From an uncultured Pseudomonadota bacterium (GTDB lineage Bacteria > Pseudomonadota > Alphaproteobacteria > Rs-D84), in NCBI GenBank assembly GCA_947165555.1, contig CAMVAR010000008.1, forward strand, positions 1-11,244: a stretch of DNA of 11,244 nt. Direction: 5' to 3'. This document shows, one piece after another, positions 1 through 7,248 of this stretch. The notes below the pieces were generated by a model. The model ran no database searches, had not been told where the DNA came from, and worked only from the letters and a program-made list of their open reading frames with translations. The first letter of the stretch is position 1. Each line of letters begins with the position of its first letter. The translations under genes were made by a program, and so were the position numbers.

Positions 1-857
1 TCATCCGGTAATTTGCCCAATGTGTCGGTGCGTTTGGTGCCTTCTAATTGACGCAGGGCCACCGAACGTTCGGATGTCGTTAATTTTTCATGATTTAACA
101 TGGCGGATAAAATTTCTTTGGCCCGGGTGTTTGCCGCATGACGCGCCGTGTACATTGACGCGCCCAATGCCGCGTTCTTAATCGATTCGGTATCGTGTTC
201 GTCGTAAAAGAACATGCCGATGTTGTGTATGCTGTATAAATCCCCCAATGTGCGTGATGTGCCCGCCATTATGTGTCCAGATTGTGTATTGGGGGCCAAT
301 ATGACGTATTTATCAATGCCATTTGATTGCATCTCTTGAAGTGTTGATTCAATAACATTAGATGGCATCAATGCCATACTAAATACGCCGTTGCCAACGG
401 ATGATGTGTCGGATGTGAATGCCAATGCGGGTATGTGTTCGGGTTTCATGTCGCGTAATACGCGTGTGGTATCTGAAAAAACCGGGCCGATAATTATGTC
501 GGGCTTTGTTGCCAACACATCGGCAATTGTTTGTATAATATTTGCATTGCCCGTATCATAGAAATTAATTGTCATATCTGATGGCGCAAATCGCAATGCC
601 GCCGATTCCAATGCCGGGCGTAATGTTTTTCCAATTGTGGCGTTTGGTCCACTGGTCGGAATAAGTACGGCGATGCGATGATTATATGTTGGGGCGCCAT
701 ACATATTTGTGATATCTGTCCCATATTGTAATTTAGATGGCGTTTTTATCGCCGTGGTGTCAAATCGTGGACGGCTAATATTTTGTTGTGTACCCGTACA
801 CCCGACCAATAATGCCGTTAAACCAATATAATATAAAAGTTTGTTTATAATATACAT
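1..857 (-). CDS. Lipoprotein of penicillin-binding protein activator / periplasmic-binding-protein type (partial, C-terminus beyond left edge)
   Basis: The reverse strand translates without a stop from an ATG at 857 to the window edge, giving about 285 residues and no stop codon. The N-terminus has a Lys at position 6, a hydrophobic stretch at 7-18 and a lipobox L-V-G-C ending at Cys20, so I predict a lipid-anchored exported protein. From about residue 60 the pattern RIAVLIPTSGPNA, and IIIGPV at 121-126, match the start and mid-lobe of the type I periplasmic-binding fold used by LpoA/YraM-like proteins and by branched-chain amino-acid binding proteins. LpoA activates penicillin-binding protein 1A in E. 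coli, where it is also divergent from rsmI; that context makes the activator call more likely than a transport receptor. Two further in-frame ATGs lie upstream (869 and 884); 857 was chosen because the signal peptide is then best formed. The exact role in this lineage is inferred. Confidence 0.85.
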   Translation of the reverse strand, partial: MYIINKLLYYIGLTALLVGCTGTQQNISRPRFDTTAIKTPSKLQYGTDITNMYGAPTYNHRIAVLIPTSGPNATIGKTLRPALESAALRFAPSDMTINFYDTGNANIIQTIADVLATKPDIIIGPVFSDTTRVLRDMKPEHIPALAFTSDTSSVGNGVFSMALMPSNVIESTLQEMQSNGIDKYVILAPNTQSGHIMAGTSRTLGDLYSIHNIGMFFYDEHDTESIKNAALGASMYTARHAANTRAKEILSAMLNHEKLTTSERSVALRQLEGTKRTDTLGKLPD

Positions 858-884
858 TGAAAAATCCATTTTATTCTGTATCAT
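858..884 (+). promoter_or_regulatory. Possible weak promoter of the rsmI operon
   Basis: TTGAAA (858-863) and TATCAT (879-884) are separated by 15 bp, shorter than the ideal 17. The putative -10 overlaps the minus-strand -10 at 883-888. The short spacer makes this a tentative call. Confidence 0.28.
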
Positions 885-912
885 TTTACTACAAAGGATT
901 GATAAATGCAAA
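883..912 (-). promoter_or_regulatory. Possible promoter of the lipoprotein gene
   Basis: Read on the minus strand, TTTGCA (907-912) is followed after 18 bp by TAAAAT (883-888), placing a start near 876. The -35 lies inside the first codons of rsmI. The match is moderate and there is no independent support. Confidence 0.35.
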
Positions 913-1703
913 CGGGTCTGTATGTTGTTGGTACACCAATTGGAAATTTTGGGGATATGTCGCCCCGTGCCGTTGATGTTTTAAAGTCTGTGGATTTGAT
1001 TGCGGCCGAAGATACGCGCGTGTTTGGAAAAATTGCAACGCATTTTGGAATAAAAACGCGTCGTGTTTCGTGTCATGAGCATAATGAGCGTGATGTGGTG
1101 GATGATTTAATTGCGCGTGTGCATGATGGTGCGGCGGTTGCCATTGTGTCGGATGCGGGGATGCCGGGCATTAGTGACCCGGGTTTTCGTGCGGTTCGTG
1201 CGGCCCGTGCGGCCGGTGTGCCGGTATTTGTGGTGCCTGGACCAACGGCGGTGATTTCTGGATTGGTACTTAGTGGTTTTCCGACCGACAGATTTACATT
1301 TTGTGGTTTTTTTGATGAGAAAAAGTTACGTGATGATAATAAGATTCGGCACACGATTGTATATTATGAAAGCCCGAAACGTATTCAATCGACAATTGCC
1401 GCAATTGCGCGCGTGATGCCGGAACGACAAATTGCGATTGTGCGGGAAATTACAAAAATTCACGAACAGGCAATAATTGGCTATCCGGCGGATTTATTGC
1501 GTATAGAACCACCACGTGGTGAAATTGTATTGGTTGTTGCGCCGGCCCCAGAACATAAAATGTCTGATGCGGAAATTGGCGAAATTATAAATGATGTGGT
1601 TGCAAAGAATACCAAGGATGCCGCGGCAGACCTGGCCGCGCGTGCCGGAATATCTAGGAAAGAGGCATACAGGCGTTTAATAAACAATGGGGATGATAAA
1701 TGA
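906..1703 (+). CDS. rsmI: 16S rRNA (cytidine(1402)-2'-O)-methyltransferase RsmI
   Basis: This enzyme transfers a methyl group from S-adenosylmethionine to the 2'-hydroxyl of C1402 in the decoding centre of 16S rRNA, and acts in the cytoplasm. The 265-residue product carries the tetrapyrrole-methylase-fold signatures of the family: GTPIGN at 9-14, AEDTR at 34-38, SDAGMPGISDPG at 82-93, PGPTA at 111-115 and YESPKR at 154-159. The tail, around SRKEAYRRLI, matches the small helical C-terminal domain. An AAAGGA ribosome site at 893-898 precedes the ATG by 7 bases. The protein is somewhat shorter than the usual 280-290 residues, mainly because the segment between GFF (134-136) and YESP is contracted. 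It opens a tight operon with engB and addB, overlapping engB by ATGA. Confidence 0.97.
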   Translation: MQTGLYVVGTPIGNFGDMSPRAVDVLKSVDLIAAEDTRVFGKIATHFGIKTRRVSCHEHNERDVVDDLIARVHDGAAVAIVSDAGMPGISDPGFRAVRAARAAGVPVFVVPGPTAVISGLVLSGFPTDRFTFCGFFDEKKLRDDNKIRHTIVYYESPKRIQSTIAAIARVMPERQIAIVREITKIHEQAIIGYPADLLRIEPPRGEIVLVVAPAPEHKMSDAEIGEIINDVVAKNTKDAAADLAARAGISRKEAYRRLINNGDDK

Positions 1704-2254
1704 TACGATTTGTTGGTGGATTTGAACGTGTGTCTGAATTGCCACAAACACAATTTGTTGAATACGCATTTGCCGGGCGCAGCAATGTTGGTAAATCGTC
1801 GCTAATAAATGCGGTTTTGGGGCAAAAAGTTGCGCGCACATCAAATACACCCGGGCGCACCCAGACACTGAATATGTTCAATGTTGATGATAGGGTGATG
1901 ATTGTAGATTTACCCGGTTATGGATATGCGCGCGTGTCACGTGTCGAATCAGAACGTTGGATGCAACGATTCCAAGAATACATCATGACACGACGACAGC
2001 TGACGCGGTTGTTTGTGTTGATTGATTCGCGTATTGGGGCGCGGGATACGGATTTGGAATTGATGGAATTCTGTGATGCAAATGGGATTGCGTACCAGGT
2101 TATTTATACAAAAACAGATAAAAAAATTCGCGAAAAAAATCAGGTCGTCATTGATGTAAATTCGCATCCGGCAATGGTTGATGATGTGATTGAAACATCG
2201 TCGGAAAAAAAGTTTGGAATTGATAGGTTAAGGGCGATAATTGGAATCAAATAA
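1700..2254 (+). CDS. engB: Ribosome biogenesis GTPase EngB (YihA/YsxC)
   Basis: EngB is an essential GTPase that assists late assembly of the large ribosomal subunit. The 184-residue protein shows all G motifs in order: G1 GRSNVGKS at 26-33, the G2-region SNTPGRTQ at 48-55, G3 DLPGYGYA at 70-77, G4 TKTD at 137-140 and G5 TSS at 166-168. The TPGRTQ string and the W at 87 followed by an aromatic/basic helix are typical of EngB rather than Era or EngA. The start codon overlaps the rsmI stop as ATGA, with GGGGA (1689-1693) upstream as ribosome site, implying coupled translation. It is slightly shorter than most homologues (about 195-215), lacking extra residues at both ends, but no catalytic element is missing. 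Confidence 0.97.
   Translation: MIRFVGGFERVSELPQTQFVEYAFAGRSNVGKSSLINAVLGQKVARTSNTPGRTQTLNMFNVDDRVMIVDLPGYGYARVSRVESERWMQRFQEYIMTRRQLTRLFVLIDSRIGARDTDLELMEFCDANGIAYQVIYTKTDKKIREKNQVVIDVNSHPAMVDDVIETSSEKKFGIDRLRAIIGIK
2230..2234 (+). promoter_or_regulatory. Ribosome binding site that fixes the TTG start of addB
   Basis: AAGGG lies 6 bases before TTG at 2241, inside the last codons of engB. The next in-frame ATG, at 2340, would remove the conserved N-terminal strand and helix preceding the PNRRA motif, so the TTG start is preferred. Confidence 0.7.
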
Positions 2255-4763
2255 AAATATTTTCTGTGTATCAAATCCGGCCAAAATATTAGATGGTTTG
2301 TGGCGCGTGATTTCTGAATCAGGCTATGATTTGGTCGATATGTTGATTTTTGTGCCGAATCGTCGTGCCGTGCGCAGTGTGGAAAAAATGATTGCCGATA
2401 AAATGGGTGGGGCGGCGATTTTACCACATCTGGTACCATTGGGCGAAGGTGTTGATGATAACGACACAGATGGCGATGATGATAATGTTATATCCGAATT
2501 GGAACGTGTGGTGGCAATGTCTTATTTGATTGCGGGTCTGCCAACGGTACGAACAATTTCGGCCGCGTTGCCGGTTGCGCGTACATTGATTACCATGCAG
2601 GATTATTTAGAAAATAGTTGTGTTGATATTTCAGATATAGATTGGAATGGATTGGTTGATGAAAAATACGCTAGACATTTTCGGGACAAGGCGGAACTTT
2701 TGACGGTTTTGGGTCGGGTTCAGCACGAGATATATAATGGCCGTGAAACCGGTGTGCGCGCACGAAATCGTTCGATTGATGCGTGGGGGACATATATACA
2801 GAAAATGCCGGTCGATAAATCACTGATAATTGTGTGTGGTTCCACGGCCAGTGTTCCGGTTGCGCGAAAATTGATGGCGCGTGTTGCGTCTATGTCAAAT
2901 GGTCGAATAATTCTGTCTGGGCGAATTTCTGGCGTATACGACGATTTTATGTTGGACACACATCCGTATAATTCGGAATACGAATTCTTGGTGCAAATTG
3001 GTGTTGCGCCGTCGGATGTTCGGTGTATTGATGTTGGGGTATCGCATATAGATTTTATGAATCGTGCGTTTGGAAATTCGGTTGATATGTGTCCGGATTA
3101 TGATTTATCCAATTGCCATTTGATTGTTGCGAATCGCGAATCAGAAGAAGCGGCATGTGTTGCGGAAATTGCCGCCCGGGCAATTGATGAAAATAAAAGT
3201 GTTTTAGTGATTACGCCTGACGCGGCGGGAAATCAGCGTTTGTTGACCGAATTTTTGCGACGAAATATTGTGGCTGATTTTTCCGGGGGGCTGTTGGGTG
3301 TGACGCCGGCCGGTCGGGCAATATTAAATATTATGGATGATTGGATTGATGCGGGTGATGATACATTTCAAAAAATATATTATAAAAATAATTGTGATTT
3401 GTTTGATACGATTGCGGATATTGTGCAAAATATGCGTGAAATAATGTCGCCTAAATTTGATGCGTCTGATGATGTGTCGATTATGGTTTGGGAAAAAATC
3501 AAAGAATTATCAGAATGTTTAAATTTGCAAAATATTCATGTGAATGTGGCCGATGCGCGCGCATTTATTGCCGATGCGTTGTCTGGGGTTCGTGTTCGGG
3601 GTAAAATGAATGATGGGGCGTCGGTTGTTGTGTTGGGGACAATAGAATCGCGTATGCAGACCGCAGATGTTGTAATTCTTACCGGACTGAACGAAGGGAT
3701 GTTTCCGGCAACCGGATATGAAAATCCGTGGTTGCCGCGGTCTGTGGCGGATAAAATTGGATTACCGTCACCGAATCACAAGGTGTCGTTGATGGCACTG
3801 GATTTTATGAATTTGTCGTGTGGCGCGAATGTTTATTGGACGCGCAGTCGATTGTCCGGTGGAACACAAACCCAAGAATCACGATTTTTATCACGGGTAA
3901 TTGTGGCCCGTGGTAAATATGATACTTCATGTGGTATTGAAATATTGGATACGGTTCGTGCGCGTGATGTGGTTGCGCCACGGCCATTGTTTTATGGGGA
4001 CCCAACCCCGCCGTCCGATTGGTCTGATGTGTATGTGACAGATTTGGAATACCTGATACATAACCCGTACGCATTTTATGTCAGGCATATTTTGCGTATC
4101 GCGCCAATCAAAGATTACTGGGAATCGGTTGATGCACGTGATTTTGGTAATATGGTGCATGATGTGTTGGAACATGCCCCGGTCGGCGTAACGCGTGAAT
4201 ATTTGATTTCAGAGATGGACCGTTTGGCACGGGAACGGTTGGGGAATAATAATTTGATATTTAATTTCTGGCATAGGCGTTTTGTTGAAATTGCCGATGT
4301 GGCAAAAAATATGTTGGATGCAACCGTTGGTGCGTCGGTTGAAATTGGTGGTGTTGTGCGTATTGCGGGCCGTAATGTTCGTGCGCGTGCAGACCGAATC
4401 TGGGATGGGGGTGTGCTGGATATTAAAACAGGCGCGGCCCCGACCAATGCACAGTTGGCCAAGGGTAATATGCCGCAATTACCACTAGAGGCATTAATGT
4501 TAAGTACCGGGGGATTTAAAATTCCAACATCCGAGAAAAGTCGTACACCGATTATGCAATTCTTACAACTGAAAAACGGTGATGTACGGTTAATTGAATA
4601 TTCATCGGAACAAACCGCGGAAATGATGCGTGTCGCCCATGAACGTGTTCAAGAATTGTTTAATATATACAGTGCGGGTGGGGCAGGCTATGAGTATCGT
4701 CCGAATACAGACCAAAAATATCGCGGATATGATGATTTTGCCCGTGCCGAAGAACGGGACTAG
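2241..4763 (+). CDS. addB: Double-strand break repair protein AddB, alphaproteobacterial type
   Basis: AddB is the partner of AddA in the helicase-nuclease that resects double-strand DNA ends for RecA-dependent repair. The 840-residue product begins with an inactive-helicase-like region holding PNRRAVRS, then PAGRAILNI and the family block GTIESR (466-471) followed by GLNEGMFP (482-489). The C-terminal RecB-like nuclease domain contains H640 in MVHDVLEH, D718 in ARADRI, D727-I-K729 as the PD-(D/E)XK core, and QLPLEA at 746-751. The ending, with GYDDFARAEE, matches the conserved tail of alphaproteobacterial AddB. I see no Walker A motif, and no cysteines after the nuclease core, so no iron-sulfur cluster ligands of the Bacillus type. 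It starts at TTG and overlaps engB by 14 bp. It is shorter than the roughly 1000 residues usual for this family. addA does not follow. Confidence 0.93.
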   Translation: MESNKNIFCVSNPAKILDGLWRVISESGYDLVDMLIFVPNRRAVRSVEKMIADKMGGAAILPHLVPLGEGVDDNDTDGDDDNVISELERVVAMSYLIAGLPTVRTISAALPVARTLITMQDYLENSCVDISDIDWNGLVDEKYARHFRDKAELLTVLGRVQHEIYNGRETGVRARNRSIDAWGTYIQKMPVDKSLIIVCGSTASVPVARKLMARVASMSNGRIILSGRISGVYDDFMLDTHPYNSEYEFLVQIGVAPSDVRCIDVGVSHIDFMNRAFGNSVDMCPDYDLSNCHLIVANRESEEAACVAEIAARAIDENKSVLVITPDAAGNQRLLTEFLRRNIVADFSGGLLGVTPAGRAILNIMDDWIDAGDDTFQKIYYKNNCDLFDTIADIVQNMREIMSPKFDASDDVSIMVWEKIKELSECLNLQNIHVNVADARAFIADALSGVRVRGKMNDGASVVVLGTIESRMQTADVVILTGLNEGMFPATGYENPWLPRSVADKIGLPSPNHKVSLMALDFMNLSCGANVYWTRSRLSGGTQTQESRFLSRVIVARGKYDTSCGIEILDTVRARDVVAPRPLFYGDPTPPSDWSDVYVTDLEYLIHNPYAFYVRHILRIAPIKDYWESVDARDFGNMVHDVLEHAPVGVTREYLISEMDRLARERLGNNNLIFNFWHRRFVEIADVAKNMLDATVGASVEIGGVVRIAGRNVRARADRIWDGGVLDIKTGAAPTNAQLAKGNMPQLPLEALMLSTGGFKIPTSEKSRTPIMQFLQLKNGDVRLIEYSSEQTAEMMRVAHERVQELFNIYSAGGAGYEYRPNTDQKYRGYDDFARAEERD

Positions 4764-5530
4764 GTCAATTTAATCATTAAACCGCAATGGTCGGTTGGTT
4801 TCGCGGCGTTGCGCGGTGCGGTGTCTATTTCGCACGTGCGAATCATTTTTGCGGCGGTTTTGTTTGCCAAAAAATAATCAAGGCGCAGACCCTGGCGGTT
4901 GCCAACCGTGTCACGACCGCGATAACCGTACCAGGTATAATCCACTTCGTCGGGGTGTGATTCGCGCCATGCGTCAACCCAACCGGCGTCAATCCATGAT
5001 TGCATTATTTCACGCGCGGCGGGGGCCGAAATACTGGACCCGATATAGTTTTTGGGATTCCATACATCGCGGTCGGCAATGGCTACATTAAAATCGCCAC
5101 CGATTAAGACCGCCTCTTCGGAATTGATGTATTGGGCGATATAGTTCGAAAATGCGCGCATCCATTCTAATTTATATTGAAATTTTGGCGATTCAATTGT
5201 GTCGCCGTTTGGCATATATACGTTTATAACCCGTACGCGTCCGTCAATAACGGTTTCAAGAAAACGCGCGTTTGGGTCGGCATAGTTCGGGATGCCACGA
5301 ATTACATCTTCGATAGAATATTTTGAAAAAGTTGCAACACCATTCCAACTTTTTTGGCCAAAAACCTTAACATTATATCCATACTCGTCAAATAAATTAT
5401 GTGGAAAAGCCGCGGTTTCAACCTTTAATTCTTGGACCAAAATTGTGTCGTATTCGCCGGATTTTAATATATCAAGAAATGATTCTATGTGCGCCCGAAT
5501 AGAGTTTATATTTAATGTTAGTATTTTCAT
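4760..5530 (-). CDS. xthA: Exodeoxyribonuclease III (AP endonuclease)
   Basis: ExoIII cleaves DNA at abasic sites and degrades 3' ends in base-excision repair. The 256-residue protein has the whole catalytic set of the exonuclease/endonuclease/phosphatase fold: N7 in LNINSIRAH, E34 in VQELKVE, Y105 in NVYMPNG, D146 and N148 in GGDFNVA, D218 in RLDYFL, and the D247-H248 pair in PTDHCG. I set the start at the ATG at 5530 because translation then begins MKILTLNIN as in the family and AGGA lies upstream (5543-5546, with a rather long 12-base gap). An in-frame ATG at 5566 adds 12 residues but has no ribosome site. The stop codon overlaps the stop of addB within CTAG. It is divergent from the acyl-CoA synthetase gene. 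Confidence 0.96.
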   Translation of the reverse strand: MKILTLNINSIRAHIESFLDILKSGEYDTILVQELKVETAAFPHNLFDEYGYNVKVFGQKSWNGVATFSKYSIEDVIRGIPNYADPNARFLETVIDGRVRVINVYMPNGDTIESPKFQYKLEWMRAFSNYIAQYINSEEAVLIGGDFNVAIADRDVWNPKNYIGSSISAPAAREIMQSWIDAGWVDAWRESHPDEVDYTWYGYRGRDTVGNRQGLRLDYFLANKTAAKMIRTCEIDTAPRNAAKPTDHCGLMIKLT

Positions 5531-5531
5531 G

Positions 5532-5560
5532 TTTGCAATATTTCCTTTTATGAATATAAT
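5532..5560 (+). promoter_or_regulatory. Predicted promoter of the acyl-CoA synthetase gene
   Basis: TTTGCA (5532-5537), a 17-bp spacer and a perfect TATAAT (5555-5560) predict a start near 5567, giving a leader of about 32 bases that carries AAGGA at 5586-5590. The -10 overlaps the opposing xthA -10 by five bases. Confidence 0.62.
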
Positions 5561-5584
5561 AGTCATAAGATTTTATAAAAACAA
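5556..5584 (-). promoter_or_regulatory. Predicted xthA promoter
   Basis: On the minus strand, TTGTTT (5579-5584), a 17-bp spacer and TATTAT (5556-5561) form a good sigma-70-like promoter. The expected start near 5549 leaves about 18 bases before the ATG at 5530, which contain the AGGA ribosome site. Confidence 0.6.
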
Positions 5585-5598
5585 CAAGGATTTTTATT

Positions 5599-7179
5599 AT
5601 GAATATGTTTCAGTTTTTGGAAAACGCCGCCCAAAAATGGCCAGATGGGGTTTATTTGGTGCGTGAAAACGTTACATTTTCCGGCTTTATAGACCTGGTT
5701 AAACGGCGGGCGGCAACGTTGCATGAAAATGGTGTGCGGGCCGGTGATGTGGTTGGTATTTTGTCGCATAATATTCCGGCGTTTCCAATTACATTGTTTG
5801 CGGTATGGTATTTGGGTGGAACGGTATTGTTGTTGGATACAAATTTAACGCCGTTTGAATACGATAATATGGTTGCAATTACTAAATGTAAATATGTTTG
5901 TGCCGAAAAATCGTTCCATTACAAAACAGATGGTTTTAAATTTATGGATATCACAATGGACGATGGTGATGAAAATAAACGTTTGAAACCCGCAAAGTTA
6001 AAAGATAGCGATATTGCGACATTGTCATTTACGTCTGGCTCAACCGGTACACCCAAGGTGGTGCCACTAACGCACTATAATTTAATAGAATGTGCAAATT
6101 CGTTGTTGGATATGCGCGAATATTTCGAAGTTGGCGATATCATGTATGGATTCTTGCCGATGTATCACATATTCGGATTCGCGGTGGAAATATTGGCAAC
6201 ATTGCAATATGGTGCCGGCGTTTTGTTACAGCCAACCGTGAACCCCAAAGAATTTTTGGCGGACTTTAAACAATATCGCCCGCACGTAATTCCGGCGGTG
6301 CCGCGACTGTTTGAAGTGTTCAGAAATAAAATTATCGACAATATCAAATCACAACATAAATGGACCGTGTTTTCTTTTTTGATGAAGAATGCCGGGTGGT
6401 TAAAGAAAATTGGGCTTGGTAAATTGGTGGATATGGCGCGCAAACCGGTGTTGGATGTGTTCGGTGGGCGTGTAAAGTTGCTGATTGCCGGGGGGGCGGC
6501 GACGAAGCCTGAAATTGAAACATTCTTTACATCATTGGGACTTGGGTTTATCCAGGGATTCGGTATGACGGAAACCGTTGGACCAATCTGTATTTCAAAA
6601 CCGTGTCGGGGACGTGTCCCGTTCGCGTTTGGCGGGCCAACAACAAATAACTATGTCGAAATTCGTGATAAAAATGCCGATGGGGTCGGAATACTCTGGG
6701 TCAAGGGCAACCAGGTGTTTAACGGTTATATGAATAATGACGAGGCAAACAAAACATCGTTTGATGACCGTGGATTCTTTAATACCGGTGATATGGTGTC
6801 GATGGATAAAAATGGTGAATTGCACTTTGCCGGCCGTAAAAAACAGGTTATCGTTCTGGATAGCGGTAAAAACGTCTATCCCGATGAATTGGAGGGTTTG
6901 TTTATCACGATTCCGGGGGTAAAAAATGTCGCGGTGTTTGAACATCGTGTCAAAGATAAAACCGTTGCATACGGCGTATTTAGTGTAGAAGATGGTATGA
7001 GCATGGAAAAATTGGCGGCCGAGGTTGCACGTGCAAACAAGCGGGTTGCATCATATAAATGGGTGACACACTTTGCAATGACAACCGAAGATTTGCCAAT
7101 GACCAGTACGCAAAAGGTCAAACATCATATCGTCCGCCAGAATTTGATTGATGGCAAATATCCGGATAGGAAGGAATAA
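5599..7179 (+). CDS. AMP-dependent acyl-CoA synthetase (long-chain fatty acid-CoA ligase-like)
   Basis: Enzymes of this family activate a carboxylic acid with ATP to an acyl-adenylate and transfer it to coenzyme A. The 526-residue protein has the ANL motifs in order: phosphate loop TSGSTGTPK at 145-153, the MYHIFGF segment, GFGMTET at 320-326, NTGD at 395-398 with the ribose-binding D398, GRKKQ at 412-416 with the hinge segment after it, KNVYPDELE at 424-432, and the catalytic lysine K506 in TSTQKVK. The GMTET and HIFGF patterns favour a long-chain fatty-acyl substrate, but specificity cannot be read from sequence, and an acyl-carrier or other acid substrate is possible. AAGGA at 5586-5590 precedes the ATG by 8 bases. 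The gene looks monocistronic: it has its own promoter and a terminator just after the stop. No beta-oxidation genes are nearby, so activation for lipid synthesis from host or environmental fatty acids is a plausible guess. Confidence 0.92.
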   Translation: MNMFQFLENAAQKWPDGVYLVRENVTFSGFIDLVKRRAATLHENGVRAGDVVGILSHNIPAFPITLFAVWYLGGTVLLLDTNLTPFEYDNMVAITKCKYVCAEKSFHYKTDGFKFMDITMDDGDENKRLKPAKLKDSDIATLSFTSGSTGTPKVVPLTHYNLIECANSLLDMREYFEVGDIMYGFLPMYHIFGFAVEILATLQYGAGVLLQPTVNPKEFLADFKQYRPHVIPAVPRLFEVFRNKIIDNIKSQHKWTVFSFLMKNAGWLKKIGLGKLVDMARKPVLDVFGGRVKLLIAGGAATKPEIETFFTSLGLGFIQGFGMTETVGPICISKPCRGRVPFAFGGPTTNNYVEIRDKNADGVGILWVKGNQVFNGYMNNDEANKTSFDDRGFFNTGDMVSMDKNGELHFAGRKKQVIVLDSGKNVYPDELEGLFITIPGVKNVAVFEHRVKDKTVAYGVFSVEDGMSMEKLAAEVARANKRVASYKWVTHFAMTTEDLPMTSTQKVKHHIVRQNLIDGKYPDRKE

Positions 7180-7184
7180 TGCTT

Positions 7185-7224
7185 TTGACCAAACGCATCG
7201 TGCGTTCGGTCAATTTTCTTTTTT
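7185..7224 (+). terminator. Rho-independent terminator after the acyl-CoA synthetase gene
   Basis: TTGACC (7185-7190) pairs with GGTCAA (7208-7213) and, past one A/C mismatch, AACGCA pairs with TGCGTT around a TCG loop. A T-rich run follows (7214-7224). It begins 5 bases after the stop codon. Confidence 0.85.
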
Positions 7225-7248
7225 AATGAAAAACAAAAGGAGTCAACG

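Noticed and set aside
4115..4462. 115-residue open frame antisense to addB
   Set aside because: It is a shadow of the AddB reading frame, with an Arg/Thr/Pro/Ser-rich composition typical of antisense frames and no ribosome site or domain.
5531..5566. Longer xthA start at 5566
   Set aside because: No ribosome site precedes it, it would overlap the predicted promoter, and the family N-terminus begins at the ATG at 5530.
7185..7213. TTGACC at 7185 as a -35 element for the downstream gene
   Set aside because: No -10 lies 16-18 bp downstream. The sequence is the left arm of the terminator stem.
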